A DNA stretch of 64,000 nucleotides, taken from Datnioides undecimradiatus. Lineage: Eukaryota; Chordata; Actinopteri; Lobotiformes; Datnioididae. Numbering within the stretch: the first letter of the stretch is position 1; each line of letters opens with the position of its first letter. The translations under genes and the position numbers were made by a program. The stretch covers positions 702,957-766,956 of the forward strand of contig WARS01000169.1 of the NCBI GenBank assembly GCA_008933995.1, written 5' to 3'. Positions 36,890 to 48,330 of this stretch are shown here, in pieces. The notes below the pieces were generated by a model. The model was not told where the DNA came from and searched no databases. It saw nothing but the letters and a program-made list of their open reading frames with translations.

Positions 36890-37365
36890 AAGGAAAGTGT
36901 AGGAGCAGATGAGCCAGAGAAGAGAAAGGGAGGGTGAGAAGTAGATGAAAGGAGTGAGAGATTTTTGGTTGGTGAAGAAAAGTAATCAGAACTCTTTACA
37001 AAAGTGGATCATGGGTGGGGAGAGAAGTGGACTGGGGCTTCAAGAAAGAGCCGGGGTGATGGATCCGTGAGACGGAGGGTGGGGGAGAGGTGTGGTTGCG
37101 TGATGGAAACGGAAGGCAGAGAAGGTGAGAGCAGCTCCGGGCGAAGCAGAGATAGATGGTGGCGAGTCTGGAAGAGCAAGTCGTGAAGAGAGAGGAAGAA
37201 AAGTGAAGCCGGGGGTGAAGTAATGAGGGCGACGGCGAGGAAGAGATGGCGGAAGGAGCAGAAAAGCAAGGAGGTGTGAGAGAGGGCTGTGGGTAACGAC
37301 GGAGGTATGAAGGGGACAGGGAGGGTGGAAGGGCAATATCTGGGGGGAGAGAAGGTTAATAATAG
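36890..37365. repeat. Long purine-rich tract
   Basis: Nearly 480 bp of the plus strand is dominated by GAGAGA, GGAGGG and GGAAG words, about three-quarters purine by eye. It explains the longest open frame in the window (187 codons, minus strand, 37040-37603). That frame reads Pro/Ser/Leu-rich because TAA, TAG and TGA cannot arise in pyrimidine-rich sequence. Confidence 0.85.
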
Positions 37366-39164
37366 GATTCAGTCTTCGTTTTAAAGATGCAGCCGTAGCT
37401 AAATGAACGCCTGCTATAGTTTTCTTCTTTTCTCCATGACCAGACTTCTTTTCATCCCATGCAAGTTTGCCTAATTTGCACTTTAGAAAACTGCGATTCC
37501 TTGGCTGAGGTGCAACACAATCAGCATTTCTGCCTCCGGAGTTCTGGCTAGCAACGTCTGTGCGGCAACAATCTGAGCAGTAGATTTCAGTCGAGCTCCC
37601 CATCCACGTATGAGCTCACGCTTTTGTTTATGTCACCCAAAGCACTCGCCTCTGCTTTGAAACACTGCAAATACTTTTTTTGAAAAGCACAACGCTGACA
37701 TATCACGTTTTAGCATTATCATTGATTTTGAGTCATGTTCCTGGCCACCTGGGGAACGTAGGTTCAGTCATCATCCTCATTTAGCCCTGGTTTCAGTCTC
37801 TATAAACCAAGTCTCTGGCTCTTTTAGCTGCTTAAATGCACCGCTGTGTTTGCCAGCAAGCCTTCAGCTGTATCTGACTGCTGCTCGCCGTCTGCAGCTG
37901 AAAACTGCACTGCGAGACAGGTGAGCGTAAAGTAAAGCTAAACTGTGAAGCAGAACTATAGAGCTTTGTAAAGCCAAGGGCACGTAGTCCTCTTATACAT
38001 TCTTTAATAGAAAAATATCAATTATAGCCACTTTAAAGGAATGCAGAAAAGGGGAAGTGCAGTGGTGGGAAGGCAGATTGAATATTTTGGATGTTTTGGT
38101 GCCCTTTCTCGCTCTTTCTTGCTTTTAACTGAGAGTGATTCAAAGCAGGAGTCGGCAACATCAGTCGGACTAAATCCTGTTTACGTGTTGCTGGTTGTGT
38201 CACGACTCGGTTTAAGGCCCTAACAGGAAAAAAGGGAAACTAATTAATTCATCACCCACCAGCACCTAACGGGAGACACGAACAACTGGCAAGGGCGAAG
38301 CACAAACCCACAGAACCCCCCAAAGACCTGAACAGACCCTGGTAAAACACATCTGTCAAAGAGCTTGTAAAACATGATACTGTCCATCTATTAAAGCTCC
38401 CCAGCAGTTTATAAGCTGTTAAACTGTGCTTCACCAGCTGTAACATTAAAAATATGTACACATGACTTCAATGAGTAATTAAAAAACATGTTAAAGCATC
38501 AGTAATTATATTTCAATTATACGACATAGTTGACTATAACTCTGAAAGGCTCTAGTCTGCCAAGACGTTAACGGCCTAACTGAAGAAGATCATGCTGTCA
38601 AACATTTAAGCTGTTACTTAAGATGATCTGAATACTTGTAAAAGAGTATCTTTGCAGTGTGTTATAATAATATATATAAATGTACAGTATCAGCAGTTTT
38701 GTGAGTCGTATGGACCTTTTATCCAGCTTTATTAAATAAACCATAAAGACACCGGTTTCGCTCTGAGATGCTGGTGCTAAAGTGCTGTATGTAGAACACT
38801 TAAAGTAATCCCAGACAGCCAGTCGACGTGGCCTACTGTACAGGAATGGTTTTGACAGCAAAGTGTAACAAATACAATGTGTGAATACAGCCGGTGACCT
38901 CTAAACTAACACTTCACTTCATTCATGGATTTAATTAAGCCATCCATTGGGGAACACAAGAGAAGACACTGCTTGGGGGACAGGAACTACTTCCCAAGTA
39001 CAGAGCACTCATAACAATAATAATCAGTGCAAAGTGTCACCTGACCTCTGAATAATACTTTAAAGCTTTTCACAATCATAAAAACATACGAAACTTACAA
39101 AACTAAGTGCATCGAACAGCATGTATTAAGTATTAACCTCCTCAGTGTGTTTGTTCAGTGTGGC
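37366..39164. other. Gene-free DNA
   Basis: No exon or assigned repeat. Short TATA-type low complexity near 38662-38680. The stretch 38180-38460 has an unusual CA- and GGC-containing texture that could be an unrecognised repeat. Confidence 0.55.
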
Positions 39165-39390
39165 CTGGTTCGGACAATAACGCCGAAAAACAAATCTGAT
39201 ACACATCTCGCACTCGCACGATTTAAATATCAAAGTCTAACTGCTCGCTTCGCGCAGTCGGTTTGAAGTCGGCTCCGCATTTCCCGAGGCCGATGCGCTC
39301 GCCTGTAGATTTCTCTCACTTCTTTGTCTCCTTTCTTCTCGCAAAAGAGAAACAAAAGCGTCTCTTTCAAACGCGTCAGATGTCCGTGGT
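39165..39390. promoter_or_regulatory. CpG-dense cluster
   Basis: I count roughly 20 CpG dinucleotides in about 225 bp (for example CGCTTCGCGCAGTCGG at about 39245-39260 and AAACGCGTC near 39369), far denser than the CpG-poor surroundings. In heavily methylated fish genomes such clusters often mark unmethylated promoters or enhancers. No start site or coding exon is recognisable beside it. Confidence 0.35.
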
Positions 39391-39689
39391 GCAAAAGGCA
39401 TTTGAATGAGATGATGGTGTCAAGCCAGCGTCAAGAGAGCAGGGACCGTATCGGTGCAGAGAAGGCTGGGGGAAGATGTTGCTCCTGCACAACGCTGGAA
39501 AGTGAAAGTATCTTTGTCGTCTTCTGCTTTTTTAAAATTTCCATCATGATCAATCATTTTATCCATCATTCAGTCATTGTTCAGTCGGACCTGCTCAGAT
39601 ACTAGTGTGTAATATTTCATACTGGGAAGCTAATTCCTTTGATGTTTGGTTCGTTGTTTCATTTTGTTGGTCCGACTTTAGGAAGAAGC

Positions 39690-40050
39690 TCGATTCGGAA
39701 AAGAGGAGCAGGGCAATTGCATTCAATAAAAATCAGGAGGTGAAGAAACTAAACTGGAAGAATCACTCAGGGAGTTGCCGTTAAAAAAAGAAAAAAAGAC
39801 TAAATCTCATTTTGCCCAAAGTTTCCTTAATGAGTGGAAGATAAAGCTGACCGGAGTGGAATTGTTTTGACACAAGTAGCCCTGTTGGACTAGACACTAT
39901 TATTACCTATATCCTCTTCTCTGACAAGGTCGGCCCAATTTGTCACATTACATAGCAAAACATTGTTAAGAGCGCTTTCTGAGCTGCATGGAATAAGAAG
40001 GAATATTGTAATGTACATAACCTGAGCGGGAACCTGCGGCGCACACACAC
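39690..40050. promoter_or_regulatory. Candidate regulatory segment
   Basis: CATTGTT (39961-39967, SOX-type), GGAATAAGAAGGAATATTG near 39990-40009 (TEAD-like GGAAT words) and CCTTAATGAGTGG near 39825 occur in a complex, frame-less segment. Motif and composition evidence only. Confidence 0.25.
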
Positions 40051-40229
40051 TCGCATACAGATTCACGCGTGCAAGACATGAAGAGCTGGAAAGGTCAATA
40101 AGCTCCACCAATTACTGCCATTCATTACTCAGAGCGGAGAGAGGGAACGGAGGATGAAACGGTGGGCTGAGAGAGGACAGCTGGTGGTGAAATGATAATA
40201 ATAGTTGGATAAATAATCTGTCTTTCTCA

Positions 40230-40560
40230 CCATCACTCAGTTCCCTCTCGCGTCCACACTCCTCCCCGTCCCCCGTCCCCAACCTCCCCCCTTCCTGTTT
40301 TCTCACTTGATCTATTTGGCTGAATCCTCACAAGCCCTTTCCCCTCTTTCTCCGCCATCCTCCGCTCTTTTCGCCGCCGTCTTTCTCCTCTCCAACCGGA
40401 GGAGGAGCCGGGCGCTGGCATTGTCCCCGCACCACCTTTTCTCCTCTCTCATTTATTTCAATTTGTCATGCTTTGCTCTCCTCCCTCAGTGCCGGGCGGG
40501 GGGGATAGGGGGAGGGTGGGGTTGAAGAGGAGCGCGTCTGGAGAAGTGAGGAGAGATGGG
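40230..40560. promoter_or_regulatory. CpG/GC block flanked by opposite-strand G-quadruplex motifs
   Basis: C-runs at 40264-40267, 40270-40274, 40277-40280 and 40286-40291, with spacers of 2, 2 and 5 bases, encode a four-tract G-quadruplex motif on the minus strand. G-runs at 40494-40496, 40498-40504, 40508-40512, 40514-40516 and 40518-40521, with spacers of 1, 3, 1 and 1, encode another on the plus strand. Between them lies pyrimidine-rich sequence with CpGs (CGCCGCCGTC near 40371, ACCGGAGGAGGAGCCGGGCG near 40396). This could be a promoter of an unannotated transcript or an enhancer. No TATA box or coding start is evident. Confidence 0.4.
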
Positions 40561-41260
40561 CAAAGAAATTGGTATCTCCACTCTTGCCATAATGAAACAT
40601 TTAGATGCGGGAGCAGCTATGCCTCCGCATTAATGGCGTGCGATGAAGGAGAGAGAGTGGACCGGTGGGGGGGGGGGACACCAGTTGGACCACTTCACCC
40701 TAATGACCCTCGAATCCAGGTCAGGCAGGAATACCTCTAGATAATCAGTGCTGCCACCTTCCCTCAATGAGCCACCATCGTGGCTTGAAAAGCCAAGTGT
40801 TTGTGCATGTGTGTGCACGTCCAGTCCCTAATTCCTCTCCAGGGAATCTCTCAGGTGTCATATATTTTCCCTGACGGGAATGAATATTGGCATTTTTCAT
40901 CTCGACTAAGATTAGACTGTTAGCAAACTTCCCTTTAAATTGTTCCTGAGCTTGAATCATAGCAGATATCCTCCGGTGATAAAGTGGATGAGATATTACC
41001 TGAAAATGATGATTGACTGGCTGGACCGCTCGCGCCTTCATGTTGGAGAAAGGGGGGGCGGCCGTCGAGCATGAACGAGCCACAAACCTTGATTCCACAG
41101 CATGCTCCTCACAGTGTTTGTTTGTGATTGGAGCGTTCCGACGACAACAGCGACTCTGTGGATTGTTGGCTGCGGTCTGAAGCCTTCCCACAGCCTTATG
41201 GGGCTCTGAACTAAAACTGCAGCACTCTTTTCACAGCTCAGATGTTGTAACATTTAGAAG
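40561..41260. promoter_or_regulatory. Candidate regulatory segment with PBX-MEIS-like site
   Basis: Complex sequence continuing from the GC block, with TGATTGACTG at 41010-41019 (nine of ten bases of the PBX-MEIS decamer), GGAATGAATATTGGC near 40879 and TCCGCATTAATGGCG near 40625. A G11 run lies at 40667-40677. The overlapping 148-codon minus-strand frame (40745-41191) has no recognisable domain. Confidence 0.3.
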
Positions 41261-42980
41261 AGGCCGTAAATGCAACAACGGCATTAAAATCAGCACAAAA
41301 TCAAACCCAGCCAGGAGCTTTGTTCTCTTTTGAGGCATCATGCGCTAACTTTCGAGTCCGTCAGTGAATACCCAACCGATGTCACACGAGGCTGTTTGCG
41401 ATGAATCTGCCCCCAACACTTGTCACTTCAGATCCATCGGTTAACGTGCGCCGGTGCCGCTTCGAGGCTTTGCGTTATTATTTATATCTGGTCGGTAACC
41501 GAGTATGACAAACAGAGATAGAGGCACGCCCATATGCAGGCGAGCAAACACACAGCAGGCTGGATCATACAACCGTTCAACGCTTCAGACTCGTATACCC
41601 GCTGTTGTACGCTCTCACGCTGTAATCACCTGCTGCTATTTACATTGCATAGCTGCTATTTTTATATATCTAAAAAACAGTATAAGTCAGGCACCGGACA
41701 CTTTATTTACATTTAAAATAGTTTTACCTCCAAAAGATGAATAATTCAGAGATTTAAACGTCAGCGTAGTTGATGTCCCTGCCGTGCTCCAAGACAAGAA
41801 TACTGCTCTAAGCACTTTTCCTTTAAATAGCCTTTAGTTTTGAATTTGTTTTCCAGTTGTGACACTAAACCGTTATTAAACCACAGCGACGCAAATGGCC
41901 TTCAAATATTTGGGGAACCTATTTTTCTCTGGGCCCTCTGTAGTCTGCTCAGTAGTATGGCTAAATGGGTTTAAACTGAATGTAATGATTCATATTGTGT
42001 CTTTAAATAGGGTTTAATTTCAGCCCCTAACTTAGATTTAAGTTAGTCTTTAGGTTAAAATGCGTATTGCTGAACTATATCAAGAACAACTCCAGTTTTA
42101 GATGACAAAAAAGTTATGTTTAGTCAATTTTTAGTCAAAATGTTAATGTTCAATTGGATTATTCAGGTATTAGAATGTCCGTTAGCCCAACATAAACATT
42201 TTAGGCCTGTCTTATGAAAACAAAACATGTATTTTCTTCTAATTTTTATCATCAGGGATCTGTTTTTAGCTCGTCACGCCATGGAAAAAAGGAATTGTAT
42301 GTTTCAGTAATCAAATTAACACTGGTTTACTGTGTTGCCAACTGCTCCCTGATCCATTCCAATAGTGCTTACTCAAGGACAACCAACCGATCTATAGGCG
42401 CCAACTTGTAAGAGGAACCACTGTTGACTTGACAACGAACTGAAGCTCGCTCATATTTAAATCTGCACAGCTTCAAATTTAAGTTCTTCACCGCTGAGCA
42501 GTGATTTCTTATATTCTTATATTCGGTGTTCAGTAACACTGCCTCTTTCCGCCCTGTCAGTTGTGTGATACGTGGTCTGATGTTTCACACAAAGTCACAT
42601 CTATTTGCAAAGAGGACTTGCTACAAACAGAAATCACGACAGACCATTCAGAAGTACTGGGCGCTTCTCTCGGCCATCTGGCTGTACCAAATCAGACTTT
42701 TGTGGCAGATAATGTCAAACTTCTGGACAGCCGTGTATGTATTTCTGTTCTATCCACACGTTCACTGTGTTAAATGACAGTTATATGACTTTCTGTCTCT
42801 AACAACTAGATACTGATTTTTCATTATGACACAAATGACACACAAATGAAATCACAGCATTTAGAAACCGCAGACCTGCACCAAGACCAGTATCCAACTC
42901 ATTAATGATAGTAAACTGTAAGCAGGACCACTATATATATGGCTTTGCCCACCTGAAGATTCATCACGGTACTTTCTTCT
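41261..42980. other. Gene-free DNA; CpG-containing start, AT-rich end
   Basis: About 41340-41620 retains many CpGs without an exon-like frame. From 41800 the sequence turns AT-rich and featureless. Overlapping frames at 42526-42777 are unrecognised. Confidence 0.5.
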
Positions 42981-43213
42981 CTAGTCAACATTCAAACGCT
43001 GTACAACTAAATGTCAGCATTCACCCGTCATACAGCCATGATACACAGCAGAAAGGAAACTAAACCAGCCGTACAACATTCACACAGCGATGCCACTGTG
43101 GGCAATTTGGGGTTCAGTGTCTTTCCCAGGAACACTTGGAACATGTGTGCCAAAGGAGCCATGAATCGAACTGCTAATCCTCTGATTGGTGGATGACTTG
43201 CTCTCCCTCCCTC
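42981..43213 (-). mobile_element. AFC-like SINE, minus strand
   Basis: Read in reverse, the head GAGGGAGGGAGAGCAAGTCA near 43213 is degraded (normally a tRNA-like GTGGCTCAG region). It is followed by CATCCACCAATCAGAGGATT, ATTCATGGCTCC, GTGTTCCTGGGAAAGACACT and GAACCCCAAATTGCCCAC, then GAATGCTGACATTTAG and GTACAGCGTTTGAATG toward 42981. Block order matches the SINE at 21925-22177. It is an old, heavily mutated copy without a usable promoter. Confidence 0.85.
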
Positions 43214-44159
43214 TCATCAATGTATATATCTTTGTTGGAATTAACATGGACAATTTATATTTGGATTTGAGTGAGTATAATTCCTTGAATGATGTGTTTC
43301 ATTTTCATTGTCAAACCTAAATCTGAGTAAAAAGACAGTGACAATATTAAAATTGTACCAGTTCTTCCTCGAAACCACTGAACTCAACTTCTCCCTGATT
43401 ACGACGTACTTTCTTCACCAAGTTTTGACAACTACATGTGTAAGCTGCTCCAAAGGGCATCCAAGAGTCATTGTAATTCTTCAAGTGTCCATGTTACTTC
43501 ATTAGTGAACCTTGCTACCATCTTCTGATATGGCCATCTCACTTAACAAAAGTGAAAAATAAAACTTGTGTCTGCTCCATGATTCAGATCCGGAGCTTCT
43601 TCAAACCAACTAAGGATGATGGCTACAATGACAGACGTATTCAAATGCTGTCCTGTGGGCTAGCTAACCAGGGGGACTGTGCTGCTGACTGTTCATTTAG
43701 TTACATTTGTGATAGATAGGCTGTCTGCAGTATTAGCAGATAAATTGTACTGTGGGAGGCTGCGCAAACACAAAGACGGCACCACCTCTCAGGAAATTAC
43801 TGTCAGAAGAGAACTACTGTGGGTGCCCTTTTGTACCTGTGAGTTATTTATTTAACCACTGAAGCTTTGCCTCCAGCATCAACATCACGCGGAAAACTCA
43901 ACTCTTTCTCTTTCTGTGGTCTCTGTCCTTCAGGCATCTATTAGCATTAGCTTATCCTGCTGCAGTAAACTGGTGAAAACTGCAAGCTGCTGCTAGCATG
44001 CCAGCTCTAAATATTTTAGCCGTCAACACTCTCCAAGAATTGGGCAGAAGTGTGTGTTCGCACTTCCTGCAGCGCCGCCCGTCTATTAAAACTGCAGACA
44101 GTCATTCACAAAAGTAACTAAATGTACAATCGGTATTAGTGTCGCTGCAGCTGGCTGGT
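43214..44159. other. Gene-free DNA
   Basis: Words such as GGGCTAGCTAACC (43659) and CTGCTGCTAGCATGCC (43988) recall fish dispersed repeats but are too short to assign. No exon was recognised. Confidence 0.5.
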
Positions 44160-44720
44160 CCACAGAAAACCCTCTCTCATTTGAGCCGATTTGTTCCCTA
44201 ATGTGGCTAAATAATTATCATTCAACATATGTTTTTATGTATGAAATAATAACATTTAATCTGTCTTTAATCATCAAGATAAAGGAACATTTGATAGAGT
44301 CTGAAACGCACACTCTCTTATCTGGAAAAATCAAGCCCATTACACTTGATTTATTACAACCATGACTCATCAGAAATGAAACGACAACACGGAGCGTTTG
44401 TTTGAGATAAGAGCGGTCTCCAAACGGCTCTGAGTGAAAACTGCCATTAAGAGCGACAGCAATGCCTAAAGATGCGCCTACTTTGCACCGGAGAATTGGC
44501 TTTTTTTTTTTTTTAAATTTTATGAATGCCTTTTTAAATTGTTCTGCTTCTTTTGTCATCCTTACACACACACACATACACACACACACGCACTATCTGT
44601 AAGCTAATGGCTGCCAGAGCCCAACGGCCTGCATAACTCTTCACCGTCTGACACTGTACTGTCATATCCGGCCGAGGCTTCATTAATTCCCCATCCCAGA
44701 ATCAATGACTCGCCTTTGTA
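44160..44720. promoter_or_regulatory. Candidate regulatory segment rich in homeodomain-type words
   Basis: AATAATTATCA at 44210-44220 and TTTAATC at both 44255-44261 and 44266-44272 lie close together. GCTTCATTAATTCCCC near 44678 adds an ATTAAT core. A T14 run (44501-44514) and a CA tract split the block. There is no protein-like frame. Evidence is motif content only. Confidence 0.3.
44564..44590. repeat. Short (CA)n microsatellite
   Basis: CA repeats with one TA interruption, about 26 bp. Confidence 0.9.
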
Positions 44721-45929
44721 ACGGATTTGCAGTCTTAGGCACTTTCTTCTTCTCCTCTCTCTCCCCCTCTCTCTGCAGCCATCTTTCACTCTCTCTTCCT
44801 CTTTTAAGTCCAGCCTCAAGGGAAGAGATGTAAAGATGAATGACAACAGGGTCATTTTACCACAAGCAGAAATGTCCTACAGATAATAGAAAGTGTATGT
44901 TTGTGTGTATGTTTGCGTGTGTGCTCCTCTTCAAATATTTGCAGTAGCTCAATGTTTATGCATGTGTTTAAAAAAGATATAATAGTAATAACAGCGCGCA
45001 TGTGTTGTATGTGCGCTCATTAAATTTGTAGATACTCTGCGGGTATAACTGCTCGAGCTGACATGTTGGTGTGTGCGTGTGTTCCTGTGTGTTTGTGTGA
45101 ATCCAGGGTGACACCTCTGCAAACAATGTCATGGCCTTCAACCCCGCGCTGACACTTTGCATTACAGTCACCGGTTGGAGATCAGATGGGGACAGCGCTC
45201 TGCGGAAATTTTCCACAACCTTTGCACTGAAATGTGGTTTAGCTTTGGGTCAGATGTTGCTTTGGTTCAGAGCAGAAGATCCAGACCGGGTTTGTTGTCT
45301 TGAGCGCTGGTTTTTACCGCTTGAATGTTTGCAATCAAAGTTTGTTTGCATGTAGCGAACGAAAGCTGCTTCAGCTGCTGCCTTAATGTTGGTGCAGGGT
45401 CATCGTAGGTCAGTTCGGTAAAACCCCTTTATGAAAACTCCTGCATTGATCTAAAAGCTTTATTGATCGTTCACCAAGTGGCTGAAAGCAAAAGACCAAA
45501 GACACATTAGGGTTAATAATAACAACAACAAAAGCAAACGCATTTGTGCCCATGTACAGCTATTAATTATCAGAAGTCTCTGGTGCACTCAGGAGATGGA
45601 CATAATATTAATTTTACTAGAACTAATAAACCTTACTTATGTAACATCTGTCATCACCAGTTTTACATACGGAAAAACAACACAATGTGAAGCATTACAT
45701 TAAAATATTTGTGTCTCTGTAAAAGTATCTTGTAATTCCTGTCAAATGATGTCAACAACAACCCCAAAGCTTTTTATTTTAATATCCATCCATGTGATTT
45801 GTCTCACAGTGTTATTTAAATGACCTGACATATGTGGGGAATCTTTAGAAAGAAGATTTGTCACTCAGCGTCCTCCCTACCTCAGGGTTTCTCCCTCTAC
45901 TTTTAATTTTTCACTCAAGTTTATGAAGT
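44721..45929. other. Gene-free DNA
   Basis: A CT-rich patch at 44745-44810 and GT-rich patches near 44893-44925 and 45064-45098. No exon or repeat family was recognised. Confidence 0.6.
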
Positions 45930-46460
45930 AAGGATGTGAGCAGGCAGGTCGTTATCTCAGAGTTTAATAAATCAGGGCTGTTAGTTAACCATCAGACCCC
46001 TATTAGCTCCTGTCGTCACCTCAGGATCTGATTTATCTGCGACCACTGTCTTGTCACTGCATATCTGTAACCAACAGTGTGAAGTGATAATGAAATATCA
46101 CGTCTTTTTTTGTCCCGCTACACCCCCTTTACAAGTCCCCCTCCTCTGTCTCACCGTGATGGGGTCGTCTAAGACCAGAACGCAGCATCAAGCCCTTCCT
46201 CTTATTACTCATAACGGGACGAGAGATAGGTCTTTGTCTCCCAGTCGACCCTTCTATTTGTCAAGAGACTCAATCAATGTGTAATTACCGTCAATGGCTA
46301 TCATAAAAAACAATGCCGAGAGGCCTCTCAAGGTTATCCCCCTAATTGTGTTATTTATAAATGTGAAATGGCTGTAAATGTGGCTGCCACCGTGGAGGGG
46401 GCCAGCAGCTGATGAACATGATATATTTCCAATTTGCAACTTGAGATCCACATGGACACG
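45930..46460. promoter_or_regulatory. Candidate conserved enhancer-like segment
   Basis: The core at about 46270-46400 combines CAATCAATGTGTAATTACCG (46271-46290), a CATAAAA Hox-like word at 46302-46308 and an ACAATG SOX-like word at 46310-46315. TTATTTATAAATGTG follows near 46350. Such dense mixtures of AT-rich developmental motifs in frame-less sequence are typical of vertebrate conserved non-coding elements. No alignment was possible. Confidence 0.35.
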
Positions 46461-46720
46461 TCGATGCCGCTAAGAGGTGGTGTAATCTTTACAGGAAACA
46501 CAAGAAGGAGATCTGTGTTATGTTCCGACTGAGCAACACACCTTTCCAGTGTCAGTCAGCTTAAAACCAATAGATGAGGAGATGAGTATTCCTGTGAAGA
46601 GGAGAACAGATTGGCGAGAACTACATCGCATCTTTTGCTGCACTGAAATGTTTTACTTGGGAATGTTCGTTTCAACGGAGTTTACCACGTCAGCCATTAC
46701 ACTGCAGGTACTGCAGTAGC

Positions 46721-47099
46721 CTTGTTTCCATCAGCGCACAGTTGGAGTATTACATTAGAATCGAATGAATAAAACAATTAAAGCTGGATTTCACGAGGAT
46801 CCCCAAATCAGAGATGGTGGAAACATTTAACTTAACATGACTGACCAAAATAAGATTAAGACAGCCAGATGTAACCTTTCCTACAGAAACCAAACAGAGA
46901 AGTCAGCTTTCCTGCATGTTTTCTTCATTGTTTTCTCACTATTTTGGTTTTTCCACTCCAGTAATTACATCATATACTTGCATCCTCTTCTTCTGCAGTA
47001 GCATTATGTTTTTCCACCTTAGACAAACTGGTGCCACCTGCTGTTCGCTTTAATGAACCAGCTCCTAATAATCGCAGAACTGTGGTGAACGGAAACAAG
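46721..47099. mobile_element. Putative 379-bp terminal-inverted-repeat element (MITE-like)
   Basis: The left end CTTGTTTCCATCAGCGCACA continues with GTT at 46741-46743. The right end ACTGTGGTGAACGGAAACAA ends with G at 47099, and its complement begins CTTGTTTCCGTTCACCACAG. The outer nine bases and the inner CACAGTT are identical, separated by a diverged stretch of five or six bases. The interior has no coding frame. I see no clear target-site duplication (the flanks GCAGTAGC and TTTGGATG differ), so either the ends are eroded or the call is wrong. Superfamily (hAT, PIF/Harbinger or other) cannot be decided. Confidence 0.6.
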
Positions 47100-47880
47100 T
47101 TTGGATGTGCCTGGAAATCTTGAATTTCGATTTTTCGAACGCAAAAACTCTTTGTGTATATCTTTCTTATTAAACGTACAGCGCTAACAGAGCAGCCGAA
47201 GTGTAGTCTGTGTGGGGGGACAAAAACGTGATCTGTCATCCTTTTCGATCCGTGTTTCTTTCCTCCTTTGACTACCAACCTCCTGATCTACTGAAACAGA
47301 TTTTTATTCCCAGGTATCTATCAGCTGTCACCTCCACAGCGTCAGTCAGTCTCAGTGAGTCAGTCTCTCTCATCAACCTCTATGTATCATGCTCCCCTGC
47401 GCCTCCTTGTCACTCCCAACCCACAGCGTTGCTTCATCACCTCCACCCCACCACCACCCAACGCCCCTGAGGGAGCCATGTCAATCCTGGGCCTATAAGA
47501 GGGGGCTTGACGTGGGCCTCGGAGGAGAGCCAGCTCCCCTTTGCTCCTCTGCTCAGTGGAGGATGAAATTAGCCTGCGGTGGACCGTCCATGGCAGTGGG
47601 TCACTCCAGACAACAAGGCAGCAGTGCTTGGCCAGCGTTTCACCCTCCAAACCACCACCACCGAGCACCCACAAGCTGCCCCCATTCCCTTCCACATCCC
47701 TGGGCTCCTTGCCAATAATCCCTCGCACCCTCCGACTCACCTCACGTCCATCCTGCCTTTTTGCCCCTTGAGTTAAAGCCATTTAACCCCCAGCATGGGG
47801 CAGAAAAGCAGGGGCGCAGGGGTCGGAGATTGGCCGTTTCACGTTGAGTTAGAGAAACTTGCTGTTTAAATCAAAGGCTG
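47100..47880. other. Gene-free DNA; GC-rich 47380-47830
   Basis: Pro/His/Ser-rich overlapping frames at 47387-47782 on both strands arise from C-rich and CCACCA-type sequence. No domain was recognised. The GC-rich portion could be regulatory, but no motif decides it. Confidence 0.5.
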
Positions 47881-48330
47881 TTTGGTATTCCAGGGCGCCT
47901 GCTACTGTAGGAAGACTAAGGCTGCTGTATATGAGCTCTGAACACTCTGGATGCCAGAGGATACTACTTTCATTGCCTTTCTGGAATGCCTGCATCCTTA
48001 TATTTCCTTAGAGATTTATGTCATTTCAGTCCCTGATAAAGCTGCTGTCTAGCTGCCTCATCTGAATTTACGCAAAACCCTCTGAAATCTGTATCTATTT
48101 CTTAGAGAATGCAGTTATGCGACAGCACAGAAACTGGAAACTGTCATACAATATATGCAACACCAAGCTCCCCTCCTCTGCATATCATTATTACAGCAGT
48201 TGAAGCCCAAAATAGCCGCACCATCCAATCTCATCCAATCCCCCAACCACAGGCCTGCTCTTTCACGAGCATCCGTGCCAGAAGTCCCCAAAGTTAACGG
48301 CGCGATTACCGTGAGTGTCTATTAAAGGGG
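47881..48330. promoter_or_regulatory. Candidate regulatory segment
   Basis: Complex frame-less sequence with CATTGCCTTTCTGGAATGCC near 47971-47990 (TEAD-like GGAATG), CATATCATTATTACAGCAG near 48181 and two adjacent ATCCAATC/CATCCAATC words near 48224-48239 (CCAAT-type). Motif evidence only. Confidence 0.22.

Noticed and set aside
37040-37603. 187-codon minus-strand open frame, the longest in the window
   Set aside because: Most of it lies opposite a purine-rich tract where stops are rare. The translation is Pro/Ser/Leu low complexity with no domain and no plausible splice context.
38170-38460. Unusual GC-containing stretch considered as an LTR or DNA transposon scrap
   Set aside because: No terminal repeats, primer-binding site or family-like motif could be found.
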